Origin: Tolypothrix tenuis PCC 7101
Lineage (GTDB): Bacteria > Cyanobacteriota > Cyanobacteriia > Cyanobacteriales > Nostocaceae
DNA length: 64,000 nt
Direction of reading: 5' to 3'
Assembly (NCBI RefSeq): GCF_002368295.1
Contig: NZ_AP018248.1
Span: 7,775,326-7,839,325, forward strand
The notes under the pieces were generated by a model. It saw only the letters and a list, made by a program, of their open reading frames with translations. It had not been told where the DNA came from and searched no databases. Every line of letters starts with the position of its first letter. Within the stretch, counting starts at the first letter, position 1. A program made the translations under genes and the position numbers. Shown here in pieces: positions 33,922 to 43,339 of the stretch.

Positions 33922-34887
33922 TCAATGCTGAGTCTTTTGATTTGTGAAAATTTGAGTTAAAAGCGATAGGCGACGAGAAAGATGGTAATTTAAAATTATT
34001 GGTATCCTGACGCATAATGCCCAAAAGAAAATTGGATTTTGCATGGCTACAATCCATGCATTTAAAAAATCCCTTTTTTTTATGTATGGTTTGACTTTAT
34101 AAAATGCTCTCAGTAGCTTCATTTCTGATAAACGCCGATATAAAGAAGCTGCTATTTTTGGATTTTTCTTGGTAAATTCTTGCTGTAAAAGATATAGATT
34201 TGTATTGTAGGCTTGCTCATAAAATTGTGTCTGTTCAGTCATAAGTGACCCTGTACGACTACGGTAAAAATAATAAGATTCCGGCACAATTGTGAAGCAA
34301 GCTCCATTAACTAAACACAATAAGAAAAGAAAAAGGTCTTCTCCATACTTCAATTCTTCATTAAATTCCAGATTATGATCAATTAAAAATTCACGTTTTA
34401 TTAAAGGCTTTGTGATGCCGAGGCTTAAATCTATAAAATATGTAGCATCTATCTTGAGCGGAGTTTTAAAGTTTATTTTTTTTCCAGAAAAATATGTATT
34501 ATGAGAGTAATCTGTATCATCTTCGATTAAATGCATATCATCTGCAATCAAGTCTGCATTTTCTCGATCAGCTACTTGCAACAGCTTTTCTAATCTGTTT
34601 GGTGCATACCAGTCATCTGAATCTAGTAGAGCAACCCATTCGCCTTTTGCCTCTTTTAGAGCACGGTTACGTGAGTAACTTGGCCCTTTATTATTTTCAT
34701 TAACTAATAGTTTAAGGCGCTGATCTCTAAAAGTTCTCACCACTTCTACAGTATTGTCTGTAGAAGCATCATCAACTACGATGACTTCAATGCTTGGCTC
34801 AGTCTGACCTAATGCAGATTCTATTGCTTTTTTGATGTAGCTATCGGTGTTATAAGCAGGGATAATAATAGAGACTCTAGGATTCAC
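33922..34887 (-). CDS. Glycosyltransferase family 2
   Basis: A 321-aa GT-A enzyme. It has RVSIIIPAYNTDSYIKKAIE, the VVDDASTDNTVEVV loop and the metal-binding WVALLDSDDWYAPNRLEKL. The region LEFNEELKYGEDLFLFLLCL supplies the ED catalytic-base motif of the family. The start codon is GTG (34887), preceded by the purine-rich GAGAGAAAG. Soluble; specificity unknown. It lies 84 bp upstream of glf. Confidence 0.9.
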   Translation of the reverse strand: MNPRVSIIIPAYNTDSYIKKAIESALGQTEPSIEVIVVDDASTDNTVEVVRTFRDQRLKLLVNENNKGPSYSRNRALKEAKGEWVALLDSDDWYAPNRLEKLLQVADRENADLIADDMHLIEDDTDYSHNTYFSGKKINFKTPLKIDATYFIDLSLGITKPLIKREFLIDHNLEFNEELKYGEDLFLFLLCLVNGACFTIVPESYYFYRSRTGSLMTEQTQFYEQAYNTNLYLLQQEFTKKNPKIAASLYRRLSEMKLLRAFYKVKPYIKKRDFLNAWIVAMQNPIFFWALCVRIPIILNYHLSRRLSLLTQIFTNQKTQH

Positions 34888-35008
34888 AAGCTTTCTCTCT
34901 TGACTTCTAAAATTGATTTAGCTATGCAAAGAAAATTTGTTTCTAATTAATATTTGTAATAAGTGAGGACATACCATCAAGAGATTGCTCCAAACTTAAT
35001 ACAAATAG

Positions 35009-35803
35009 TTATGTTTGCAAATAGCTTTTTATCCTACGTTCAATACCTTTTTTCTTTGTCAACAACTTACCTTTAAACGCTAATTTTAATTGCTGAGATA
35101 AGGGAAGTTTCTGGCGATAAGTATTTAGAATTCGCTCTATACGCTCTAGCGTCTGACCACTTTGATTACTATTGTAGGTCTTTGTGCCTTTGATTACTTG
35201 GAAATTTCCCCAAGTTTCATCTACATATTTAACTGTAGCAATTTGCACTACTTGTAAGAGGAAATGTAAATCCATAGCATCATGATCATCAACATCGTAT
35301 AAACCGATTATTTGATGTATTGAACTATGATAAAAATATGCGGATGGGTTTGCCGGGAAAGGGTTTATATGCCATCCCAACAATAAATCATTAAACTGCA
35401 TTCTCCGTGGCTTATTAATTTGAAAAAGCTCACCTCTATCGTTCCATAAGTTACAGTTACCCACGAGGAAGCTAGGATCGGGTAAGGTCTTAAAAATTTC
35501 TATGACTCTATTTAAAACATCCGATTCATAATAGTCATCTACATTCAGAAATCCGATAATCTCTCCCTCCGCTAGGGTAATACCTTTATTCATGGCATCC
35601 GACTGTCCCTTATCTTTTTCAGATATCCATCTAATATGTGGATATTGTTCTGCATAATTTTTAATAATTTCTACAGTTCTATCTGTGGAGCCCCCATCGA
35701 CAATAATATGTTCAACATTAGTACAGTTTTGATCAATAACATTTTTGATGCAGTCTTCAATGAAGCGATCGCCGTTATAAACTGGGGTGATAATGCTAAT
35801 CAT
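35009..35803 (-). CDS. Glycosyltransferase family 2 (WcaA-type, paralogue A)
   Basis: A 264-aa GT-A enzyme with MISIITPVYNGDRFIEDCIK, VDGGSTDRTVEII, ISEKDKGQSDAMNKG and the DxD-type FLNVDDYYESDVL. It is clearly paralogous to the gene at 38284-39039, sharing most of the first 110 residues. Such short GT2 enzymes resemble colanic-acid-type transferases. Two similar copies in one locus suggest duplication followed by change in acceptor specificity. Donor sugar unknown. Confidence 0.9.
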   Translation of the reverse strand: MISIITPVYNGDRFIEDCIKNVIDQNCTNVEHIIVDGGSTDRTVEIIKNYAEQYPHIRWISEKDKGQSDAMNKGITLAEGEIIGFLNVDDYYESDVLNRVIEIFKTLPDPSFLVGNCNLWNDRGELFQINKPRRMQFNDLLLGWHINPFPANPSAYFYHSSIHQIIGLYDVDDHDAMDLHFLLQVVQIATVKYVDETWGNFQVIKGTKTYNSNQSGQTLERIERILNTYRQKLPLSQQLKLAFKGKLLTKKKGIERRIKSYLQT

Positions 35804-35849
35804 GCTTTACCTCTAAGGATTAAAAACAATATTTGCCAAGAGCGAGATA

Positions 35850-37064
35850 CTAAATATGTATTAATTGTTTTGAACTATTATGCTGTGTAACCACTGATAG
35901 TAAAATTTCATAAATTTTCTGAGAATAAGTTTCTATACTGTACTCTTCAAAAACTCTCTTCCATGCGTTCATTCCTAGCTGCTTTGCCCAGTCAGGATTT
36001 TCAATAAGTTGCTTCATACATGCTGCAAGCGCCTCATGATCGCCTCGATATAGCAGACCAGTATATTCATGTTGAATAATCTCTGATGTTCCGGCATTAT
36101 CATAACCAATCACAGGACGACAAACAGACATTGCTTCTACGGTAACTCTACCCATCCCTTCGTTTTTAGAACACATCAAAACCACATCTGAAGCTAGATA
36201 GGCTTGATATGGATCGTCTAGATAACCCCAAAATTCAACTTGATTTGAAACACCTAAATCTTCAGCTAATTTTTTAAGTTGAGCGAGTTGATCGCCAGAA
36301 GCATCACCAACTATTAATAGACGTACTTGAGAAAAAGTTTGAGTTAGTATTGACAAAGCTTTAATTGCTATATCTTGACCTTTATTAGCATGAATTAAAC
36401 CAACTAAGGCAAAAGTAAATACTTTATCAACTCGCAAAGAATCATTTCCTAGTTTATATAAACGTTCTAATTCTAAAGTTGAAGCGATACCGTTATATAC
36501 AACATGCATACGCTCTTTAGAACCTCTACTTGAAAAATGGTTGCGAATCGCTTTAGAAATAGCAATTTGTGCATCAGATTTTTGAATAAAAAAATTACAT
36601 AATAACTTTCCCCAATCAAGGTGTAAATTGTAGTCTAGATCGAGAAATTCTCTAAGATGCCAAATATGTGGTATTTGAAGTTTCTCTGCCAGTAATGCAC
36701 CTGCAGGAGTCGTGGAGGAATTTGTATACACCAGATCAACATTCCATTCCTTTACGATATCTGCTAACGAAGGAATTAGCTGAAGGTTTAAATAAAGACG
36801 TTTAAAAGCTTTAGGATAAAATGCAGCTATTCGGTATGACTTGTGAACAAAGTTACCTGCAGATTCAAATTTATCTGCCCACCATTGGATAGGAACAATA
36901 GCAAATTCTATATTGCGAAGTTTTAAAGTCTCAGTAAATTGACCCTCAAAAGGAGAGATAACATAAGGTACAACACCATATTTTTTTAATCCATCTATTA
37001 AGTTTAGAAGGGAACGATTGGCACCATACAAGTTGGGAAAATGAGTAATAAAAACTACTTTCAT
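35850..37064 (-). CDS. Glycosyltransferase family 4
   Basis: A 404-aa GT-B enzyme with MKVVFITHFPNLYGANRSLL, a start typical of a GT4 subgroup that carries an N-rich loop for the donor. It also has YTNSSTTPAGALLAEKLQIP, the HVVYNGIAS hinge, FALVGLIHANKGQDIAIKA and a complete E-x7-E motif in EGMGRVTVEAMSVCRPVIG. It probably builds the repeat unit together with the flanking transferases. Spacing to the neighbours is 46-53 bp, consistent with one long transcript. Confidence 0.92.
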   Translation of the reverse strand: MKVVFITHFPNLYGANRSLLNLIDGLKKYGVVPYVISPFEGQFTETLKLRNIEFAIVPIQWWADKFESAGNFVHKSYRIAAFYPKAFKRLYLNLQLIPSLADIVKEWNVDLVYTNSSTTPAGALLAEKLQIPHIWHLREFLDLDYNLHLDWGKLLCNFFIQKSDAQIAISKAIRNHFSSRGSKERMHVVYNGIASTLELERLYKLGNDSLRVDKVFTFALVGLIHANKGQDIAIKALSILTQTFSQVRLLIVGDASGDQLAQLKKLAEDLGVSNQVEFWGYLDDPYQAYLASDVVLMCSKNEGMGRVTVEAMSVCRPVIGYDNAGTSEIIQHEYTGLLYRGDHEALAACMKQLIENPDWAKQLGMNAWKRVFEEYSIETYSQKIYEILLSVVTQHNSSKQLIHI

Positions 37065-37117
37065 AATTCAAATAAAAAGTCATAGTAAGTATATTTACAT
37101 ATCAATAAATAATTTCC

Positions 37118-38194
37118 TTAAAGACAAGACCGATATATATCATTTGTAATTTCAGCAATATATCTCCAGTTGTACTTTTCAGCTAACTGTCGATTATGCT
37201 GTCCCATAGTTGATAAATTCGCGTGTTTCTCTAATGCCAGTTTCATAGTTTTCATTAAGCCATTTTCATCGTCTATCTCATATAAAAAAGCACCTGCGTC
37301 ATCAAGCACTTCTCCAATACACCCTTTGCGTGGTGCAATACAGGCTTTACCGAAGGACATTGCTAGAAGAACGGCCCCAGATGTCAAAATATCTCGATAT
37401 GGAAAAACAACTACATCACAAGCATTCATGTAGAGTTGAATCTGATTGTTGGGAACAAAACCTGGAATTAACTTAATGTTTTGGGCGTTAGCTAACTTTT
37501 GCGCCAGCAAATTTTTCATTTCTAGACTATCTTTATAAATCTTGCCTGCTATAACTAGTTGAGTCTTTTCACTATCTAATTCTTTGAATGTATCAATCAG
37601 TTCAGAAAGACCTTTGTAAGGTCTAATCAAACCCAGGAAAAGAAAAACAATATCGGAATCGTTAAAACCTAAGGCTGCTCGTGCAACTACTTTTTCAATT
37701 TTGTTTTCGTAACAGTCTATATAATTACCATGTGGAACAACAAATATCTTATCCTTATTTTTTACAGAGAATTTTTCTATAACTTCTTCTTTAGCTACTT
37801 GACAATGAGTAATAATAGCATTAGAAAATTTAATAACAGAAATACTGCATATCCAATCTAAAAATAAATTTATATTTTCATGGTTTTTGAGATTATGTAC
37901 TGTCCAAACAATTTTTATTCCTAGAATTCTTAAAATAATTATTTGAATTATAAATATTACAGCTTTTATAAAAGACTTAATTGAATTTTCACTAGGTACT
38001 AAAAATAGAGGTTCCAACCAGTGTAAATGTACAATATCTGGTTTCCAGTTGGAAATCACAGTAGATAAAAATAGAAAATTATTATTTTCTCTTACTACTT
38101 GAATATTGAATTTCCCTAAGTTAGCAATAAGCTGATTCTGGTAAGGATTATCATCACTTGCTTTGGGAATAAAAATTGATTTTAAATTTTCCAT
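37118..38194 (-). CDS. Glycosyltransferase family 4 (divergent)
   Basis: A 358-aa GT-B-like protein. WKPDIVHLHWLEPLFL, IKIVWTVHNLKNHEN and FVVPHGNYIDCYENK are characteristic of a GT4 subgroup. In the C-terminal half, DIVFLFLGLIRPYKGLSELI is present, but the E-x7-E signature is replaced by ILTSGAVLLAMSFGKACI, which lacks the first Glu. It may use a different donor or have reduced activity. A hydrophobic stretch (AVIFIIQIIILRILGIKIVW, about 78-98) could be a membrane-associating helix. Very AT-rich. Confidence 0.85.
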   Translation of the reverse strand: MENLKSIFIPKASDDNPYQNQLIANLGKFNIQVVRENNNFLFLSTVISNWKPDIVHLHWLEPLFLVPSENSIKSFIKAVIFIIQIIILRILGIKIVWTVHNLKNHENINLFLDWICSISVIKFSNAIITHCQVAKEEVIEKFSVKNKDKIFVVPHGNYIDCYENKIEKVVARAALGFNDSDIVFLFLGLIRPYKGLSELIDTFKELDSEKTQLVIAGKIYKDSLEMKNLLAQKLANAQNIKLIPGFVPNNQIQLYMNACDVVVFPYRDILTSGAVLLAMSFGKACIAPRKGCIGEVLDDAGAFLYEIDDENGLMKTMKLALEKHANLSTMGQHNRQLAEKYNWRYIAEITNDIYRSCL

Positions 38195-38283
38195 ATTAAC
38201 TTAAATTGCTGTTATTTAGGTGTTCATAAAATTATCTATTTCCACACAAGACAAGATAATTTTTTATATTTGCTATTTTCTCC

Positions 38284-39039
38284 TCACTTTTTGAGTTTGC
38301 TTAACAAGTAGATATAGGCTACTTGGCACTGTTGAAGTAGGGGTAGCTTTTTTATATGCTTTTTTCTGATGTAGTTAGCAAGCTGGGTATGTTGACCATT
38401 AAGCTTAGTTAAACTTGTTTTTGTTCCTTCTATTGAGCGATAATTCCCCCAAATTTCATCTACATACTTTACTTTTTCTGCTCCTCGAATTGCTTTAAAT
38501 ATAAAATCTAAGTCCATGACGTAATGTTCATTAATATCGTATAATCCTATAACTTCATGTAGTTTCTTGTGATAAAAATAAGCCGAAGGATTAAAAGGAT
38601 GAGGAGCTTGTTTAAGTAATATAGGTATGATATTTAAATTTTGAGGTTTGTTGATATGTATAATTTTATCTTCCTCATTTAAGACATTACAATTACCAAC
38701 CACAAAACTTGGATCTGGCAAGGTTTTGAAAATTTCTAGTATTCTATTTAACACGTTATAATTATAAAAATCATCAACGTTCAAAATTCCAATTATTTCT
38801 CCTTTTGCAGCTAAAACTCCTTTATTCATAGCATCTGATTGTCCTTGATCTTTTTCAGAAATCCATCGAATATGTGAATAATTTTCTGCATAATGGTTGA
38901 TAATTTCTACGGTAAGGTCTGTGGAACCTCCATCTACAATAATATGTTCAACTTCAGGGCATTTTTGGTCAATGACTACTTTGATGCATGATTCAATAAA
39001 TTTTTCACCGTTATAAACTGGAGTAATAATGCTAATCAT
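38284..39039 (-). CDS. Glycosyltransferase family 2 (WcaA-type, paralogue B)
   Basis: A 251-aa GT-A enzyme with MISIITPVYNGEKFIESCIK, VDGGSTDLTVEII, ISEKDQGQSDAMNKG and ILNVDDFYNYNVL, closely matching the gene at 35009-35803. The C-terminal third (about 160-251) differs more, as expected if acceptor choice has diverged. A 250-bp AT-rich gap with a HIP1 site follows upstream, so a second promoter for this half of the locus is possible here. Confidence 0.9.
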   Translation of the reverse strand: MISIITPVYNGEKFIESCIKVVIDQKCPEVEHIIVDGGSTDLTVEIINHYAENYSHIRWISEKDQGQSDAMNKGVLAAKGEIIGILNVDDFYNYNVLNRILEIFKTLPDPSFVVGNCNVLNEEDKIIHINKPQNLNIIPILLKQAPHPFNPSAYFYHKKLHEVIGLYDINEHYVMDLDFIFKAIRGAEKVKYVDEIWGNYRSIEGTKTSLTKLNGQHTQLANYIRKKHIKKLPLLQQCQVAYIYLLSKLKK

Positions 39040-39289
39040 CTGTCTATTAATTGATATTGTGGCGTTGTTTAAATTATAGAAAGCAGTATACTAATTTTTG
39101 TCAAATTTTTATTGGGATTGCGGAAAAAATTTGGTAAATTCAAAAATAGTTATAACCAATTGATTATCGCTAATTAATATATGGATTATCTGCTGATATA
39201 AGTCTATATATCTTAGTTAATTTGTAAATATATGGACTATTTAGAAATTGCGATCGCTCGGCAGTTTTACTCATGTGATCGCATAGTTT

Positions 39290-40222
39290 TTATACAGCTT
39301 TTTTCAACCAGAGACTACCGCCAGTATTGCGTAAACACAAAGGCATTTTGTGCTTAAGTTCCTGTTGATAAAATTCACCCATAAATGAGTTAAAGTATAA
39401 AATCTGAAAGACGGAATTATATTGAAGAAAAGCTCTCAAGAAGTAACCTTCATTCCATGCTCTTCCCTCTTCCAGCCACTCTTTTGGATACTCAAATGAA
39501 CAAAAAATATCGTGAAAATGTACAATCACTCCTGGTTTCAGCCGAGGAAGTATCTCGAAAATGATATGTGCAACATCACTACCAATTTTAACTACGTGTG
39601 ATGAATCGATAAATAAGATATCACCCGCATCTAGCATTTGATATAAATCTATATCAACTTCTTGAACTGGTTTCTCAATCACTTGATGCTGAAGCTTATC
39701 TTGTTCATTTAATAAATTATAAAGACGTTCAGGGTAAGGTTCGATAAATGTAAAATTTACAGCGCTACCCAGAAAGCCTTCATTTGTGTCCAGCATAACT
39801 GCTGAAGAAAAGCCAGAGCCAACCTCAATCACTTTTTTAGGCTTTAAATGACGCAACATAGCATATAAAATAATTGCGTCTGAGTAGCAAAAAAATCGAT
39901 TTTGATAGTAATATCGACAAGATGTATTTGGTTCTTCTGAAAAAGGTAATTCTTTATAATAGATAGCAAGCGAATCAAGCATTTGCAGTTGCTCTTCTTG
40001 CCTTAAATCTACACCAGGGAATTCTTTTTTGTATTTAAAAATTAGCTCTTCTTTGTCTAGTACATCACTGAGATTAGGAATAGGAGAATAGAAATGGCCA
40101 GGTGGAAAATTTTTGACAAATGGAGAAGAGTATAAATTATCAATGTCGTAACCCTGTTTAATAAAGGTAGACAACTTACGAATTCCGGGAATACTATAGA
40201 CTAATGTTTTAACTTTGCTCAT
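39290..40222 (-). CDS. Class I SAM-dependent methyltransferase (Methyltransferase_24-like)
   Basis: A 310-aa protein with a SAM-binding Rossmann core: KKVIEVGSGFSSAVMLD (motif I), FTFIEPYPERLYNLL (acidic end of beta 2), GDILFIDSSHVVKIGSDVAH (metal or substrate region of the Methyltransferase_24 type) and LKPGVIVHFHDIF. The N-terminal 120 residues are extra and contain SIPGIRKLSTFIKQGYDID. Comparable proteins modify sugars in polysaccharide loci. It is flanked by the two largest spacers in the locus (250 and 204 bp), so it may be separately transcribed or have been acquired as a unit. Confidence 0.85.
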   Translation of the reverse strand: MSKVKTLVYSIPGIRKLSTFIKQGYDIDNLYSSPFVKNFPPGHFYSPIPNLSDVLDKEELIFKYKKEFPGVDLRQEEQLQMLDSLAIYYKELPFSEEPNTSCRYYYQNRFFCYSDAIILYAMLRHLKPKKVIEVGSGFSSAVMLDTNEGFLGSAVNFTFIEPYPERLYNLLNEQDKLQHQVIEKPVQEVDIDLYQMLDAGDILFIDSSHVVKIGSDVAHIIFEILPRLKPGVIVHFHDIFCSFEYPKEWLEEGRAWNEGYFLRAFLQYNSVFQILYFNSFMGEFYQQELKHKMPLCLRNTGGSLWLKKAV

Positions 40223-40426
40223 GATGCCTACTTCTATTAAATAAATTGCTTCATCAATGAGTACTAAATCTTTGAATAAACGTTGAGAAATTTTGTGTTT
40301 TCTACATTAAGTTGCGAGCTATTAATTATGCATTTTACAAAATTTGCTGATACAAATCGATGTATCTTTTAGCCTGTAGTTATACTGGATATTCTTCAGC
40401 ATTAAATGCACAATAAGTTTAATTAT

Positions 40427-41368
40427 TCAAGATGAAAAGCCTTGTCCTTGTATCTGAGAATTTAAAATTTCTTCTATTCCTAATAATTGTGCTTTTTTTC
40501 TAGCTTCATAAATCCGACGATCTATGGGATTTAACTTTGAAATTTGATAATATTCATTTAATTTTCTTCGCCATGATTGCTTCTGTATATTGGGCAATTT
40601 CCCTCGAAACGAGTCTAGTATTACATGAGAATATGTCATCCCTTCGATGAGTTTTACTATATATTCTTCTCCTAAACGGTTAGCAGGTATTAGATGGATT
40701 ACTTTTAAATCTTTAAACTGACCAGTACCTAATCCAATATCGCAAGCTGTAAATGCTAAATCTGAATCTCCACCACTCATTAGCATCTTTCCCTGCCTAT
40801 CTAATCCTAGTCTTTTTAAGTCAGTGCCTACTATATCACGATATTTTTCAGCTACAATTTTCCGAACACAAATTCCAGCACCACATGGTGTTGTTTCGTA
40901 CTGATGAAGTAAATTTGACCATTTATCTTCTTGAAATTCTCGAATAGCTAAAAAAGGCAAATAAGGCTTTGTCCATTCAGGAGGTTGAACTTCGAATTCA
41001 CCCTTAATTTGTCCACCCCAAGCACCTATAAATGGATAATCTTTACTAATTCGTAAAGCAATTTCCAAATATTCTGAATCTAAAACATTATCATCATCAA
41101 CGAATATTAAAGTTTCTGCTGTTGCTTCTCTAATACCTCTTAAACGTGCAGGAGTTAAACCTAGTTGTTCTTCTCTAATATGGCGAGATTGAGGATGCCA
41201 GCTTAAATCTATTTCTGAAGACAGAATTTGGTCACTGGCGTTGTCTACTAATAAAAGTTCCCACTGTTCTACTGGCAATGTCTGAGCTTGTAAAGCACTT
41301 AAAACTTTATCAAGATAATTACGCCGAGGATTGTGAGTACAGATAATGACGCTTAAAGATAGTTTCAT
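40427..41368 (-). CDS. Glycosyltransferase family 2
   Basis: A 313-aa GT-A enzyme with KLSLSVIICTHNPRRNYLDK, the LLVDNASDQ loop, a long acidic metal site IFVDDDNVLDSEYLE, and LMSGGDSDLAFTACDIGLG near the catalytic base. The motif set resembles the group of soluble GT2 enzymes that start S(V/I)IICT(H/Y)NP. Specificity unknown. It is 18 bp downstream of the next GT2 gene, so translation may be coupled. Confidence 0.9.
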   Translation of the reverse strand: MKLSLSVIICTHNPRRNYLDKVLSALQAQTLPVEQWELLLVDNASDQILSSEIDLSWHPQSRHIREEQLGLTPARLRGIREATAETLIFVDDDNVLDSEYLEIALRISKDYPFIGAWGGQIKGEFEVQPPEWTKPYLPFLAIREFQEDKWSNLLHQYETTPCGAGICVRKIVAEKYRDIVGTDLKRLGLDRQGKMLMSGGDSDLAFTACDIGLGTGQFKDLKVIHLIPANRLGEEYIVKLIEGMTYSHVILDSFRGKLPNIQKQSWRRKLNEYYQISKLNPIDRRIYEARKKAQLLGIEEILNSQIQGQGFSS

Positions 41369-41386
41369 AAGTACAAAATAATTAAA

Positions 41387-42406
41387 TTATGAATTGGCAG
41401 GCTGTCTCCAAGGTAGCCCCGATAAAATCATCAGGCGAAAAATTGGGATCATCAACTTGATAGAAGCTCTCACTATTGCAATTGACAAGTCACAGTTTAA
41501 AGCTTCCCGCAGTTGGTTCCTAGCGCCATAACTATCACCTGCGCTCAGAAAATCTTTTGCAGAATTGAGTGCATAAAAGGCATAGTTTCTTAATGCTGTT
41601 CTTGAAAGTTTATTAGCAGATTTGCTTGGCAAATATTCCCGCACAATATTAACTGCCTGACGAAAATCTTGAATATTCTTACCAGTCCGTACAGATTTTC
41701 CAGTTAATGAAGTAGCACCTCTGCGGTATAAAGCAAGTGGCTCAACTTCGTACCATACTGGATAATGAACAGCAATACGAACCCACATTTCCCAGTCTTC
41801 GCCCCAACAGGACATACGGCGGTCAAACCCGCCTAGTTGCTCGTAAACATCACGTCGCACAACAATCGATGGCGCTTGAATCAGCTGCTTGACAGCAATT
41901 CGCTCTAACCAATTGCTCAAAGTTCCACTTTCTGGCTGTTCTAGATAGGAAGTCCAAATTGGATTTCCTTGCTCATCTATGTGTATATGGCGACAAAAAG
42001 CTGCCCCAATATCAACATTTTCTTCAAAGCCACGTTGAAGCTTCCGATAAAAGCCATCTCTGACGCAATCATCGCCGTGCAGTAGATGAATTAACTGTCC
42101 ACGCGATCGCTGCAAACAAGTCTCAAAATTTTTGATATAACCTACATTCTCTGGTTGACGGTAAAAACTAACGCGATCGCCTGCTAGTTCTCTAACAACA
42201 GCTTCGGGATCATCTTTTGTTGAATGGTCATCAATGACCTCAATCTGCATTACTTCTGTCCCTGGATCTTGCGCCAACACACTTACTAGTGTTTCGCGTA
42301 GATAGTTTGCACAATTGTAGGTAGGAATCATCACTGACCAAAGAGGACGTGGTATTCCCTCTGGGACTGGTACAATAGTTGCGCGGTAAGGATGTGGCTC
42401 GTTCAT
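41387..42406 (-). CDS. Glycosyltransferase family 2
   Basis: A 339-aa GT-A enzyme: RPLWSVMIPTYNCANYLRET, the VIDDHSTKDDPEAV loop and the metal site LIHLLHGDDCVRDGFY. MSCWGEDWEMWVRIAVHYPV carries the ED motif of the catalytic base. The C-terminal 100 residues are helical, with a hydrophobic end (IASIKLMIPIFRLMIL region) that may touch the membrane. It is 17 bp from the methyltransferase upstream. Confidence 0.9.
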   Translation of the reverse strand: MNEPHPYRATIVPVPEGIPRPLWSVMIPTYNCANYLRETLVSVLAQDPGTEVMQIEVIDDHSTKDDPEAVVRELAGDRVSFYRQPENVGYIKNFETCLQRSRGQLIHLLHGDDCVRDGFYRKLQRGFEENVDIGAAFCRHIHIDEQGNPIWTSYLEQPESGTLSNWLERIAVKQLIQAPSIVVRRDVYEQLGGFDRRMSCWGEDWEMWVRIAVHYPVWYEVEPLALYRRGATSLTGKSVRTGKNIQDFRQAVNIVREYLPSKSANKLSRTALRNYAFYALNSAKDFLSAGDSYGARNQLREALNCDLSIAIVRASIKLMIPIFRLMILSGLPWRQPANS

Positions 42407-42423
42407 GGCAGTCTTAAGTGCAG

Positions 42424-43275
42424 CTAATTCTTTGTTTTAAAACGATTAATTATTCTCTTCAATTTAGAGAACATTCCTGATTCTTTTTTCACTTTAGTGG
42501 TATTACTTATTTTTTCCTTATTGAGTTCTTGAATTCTAGGTAAAGATAAGTCTACTTTGTTGCTATCTTGAAAATTTATTTCACCTATTTTAACTAGATA
42601 AAAAACTGGATGAATCACAGAAAGTGATGTGCTATTTTCTACTATAAAATTTTTGAGCTTTTTCTCTAAAATATGATTATTCTCCAAGTAACTGGAATGA
42701 ATAAATAGTAATATGTTTTGCCGATACCAATAAGCTACTTTAGAGTTATTCCAAAGTTTTGGTCGAATATAATCAATAGCCACATAATCCCTTTTTCTAA
42801 ATTTTTCTGCCCAATAATCTTGCCACTGCTCATTAATATGGTTATCTCCACCCTGATGAGGTATTGCTGCCGAGAATAAAACCACAGAACTAAGATTTAC
42901 TAGAGAATTAACGAATAATTCTGCACAATCTTCCGGCAAATGTTCAGCAACCTCTAAAGACATAGCTAAATCAAATTTTTTGTCTATTTTTAAAGGTGCT
43001 TTTAAATCATAAGGTATAAAGTTTTGCTTCGGAATCAATAAAGTATTTTCATCAACATAACTACCATCAACTCCTAATATTTCTTTAACTCCATTTTCTT
43101 GAAAAAGCTTTAACCATGTCCCATCTCCACATCCAACATCAATTACCTGATTACAATGCAGAATCTTTAAAATTAGAGGAACTATTACCTCAGCAGATTC
43201 CTGTGCATAATCATGAAGTTGATTATAAAAATCTTTGGTATAGTAATCTTTCTCAGTTTTCTTTAATGTTTGCAT
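42424..43275 (-). CDS. Class I SAM-dependent methyltransferase
   Basis: A 283-aa methyltransferase with motif I NQVIDVGCGDGTWLKLFQ, ILGVDGSYVDE (ribose contact) and KKFDLAMSLEVAEHLPED. The C-terminal 80 residues are Lys/Asn-rich and may be flexible. The start is the ATG at 43275, preceded by GGAG; an in-frame TTG lies four codons upstream. It sits directly behind the ABC transporter genes. In ABC-exported polysaccharides a methyltransferase often caps the chain and Wzt reads the cap, which makes this gene a candidate capping enzyme (inference from position). Confidence 0.86.
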   Translation of the reverse strand: MQTLKKTEKDYYTKDFYNQLHDYAQESAEVIVPLILKILHCNQVIDVGCGDGTWLKLFQENGVKEILGVDGSYVDENTLLIPKQNFIPYDLKAPLKIDKKFDLAMSLEVAEHLPEDCAELFVNSLVNLSSVVLFSAAIPHQGGDNHINEQWQDYWAEKFRKRDYVAIDYIRPKLWNNSKVAYWYRQNILLFIHSSYLENNHILEKKLKNFIVENSTSLSVIHPVFYLVKIGEINFQDSNKVDLSLPRIQELNKEKISNTTKVKKESGMFSKLKRIINRFKTKN

Positions 43276-43339
43276 TTTTATCTCCAATTACTGCAAAAAT
43301 CGAATTTATAGTTATAAAACTAACGTTGATATTGAAAAT

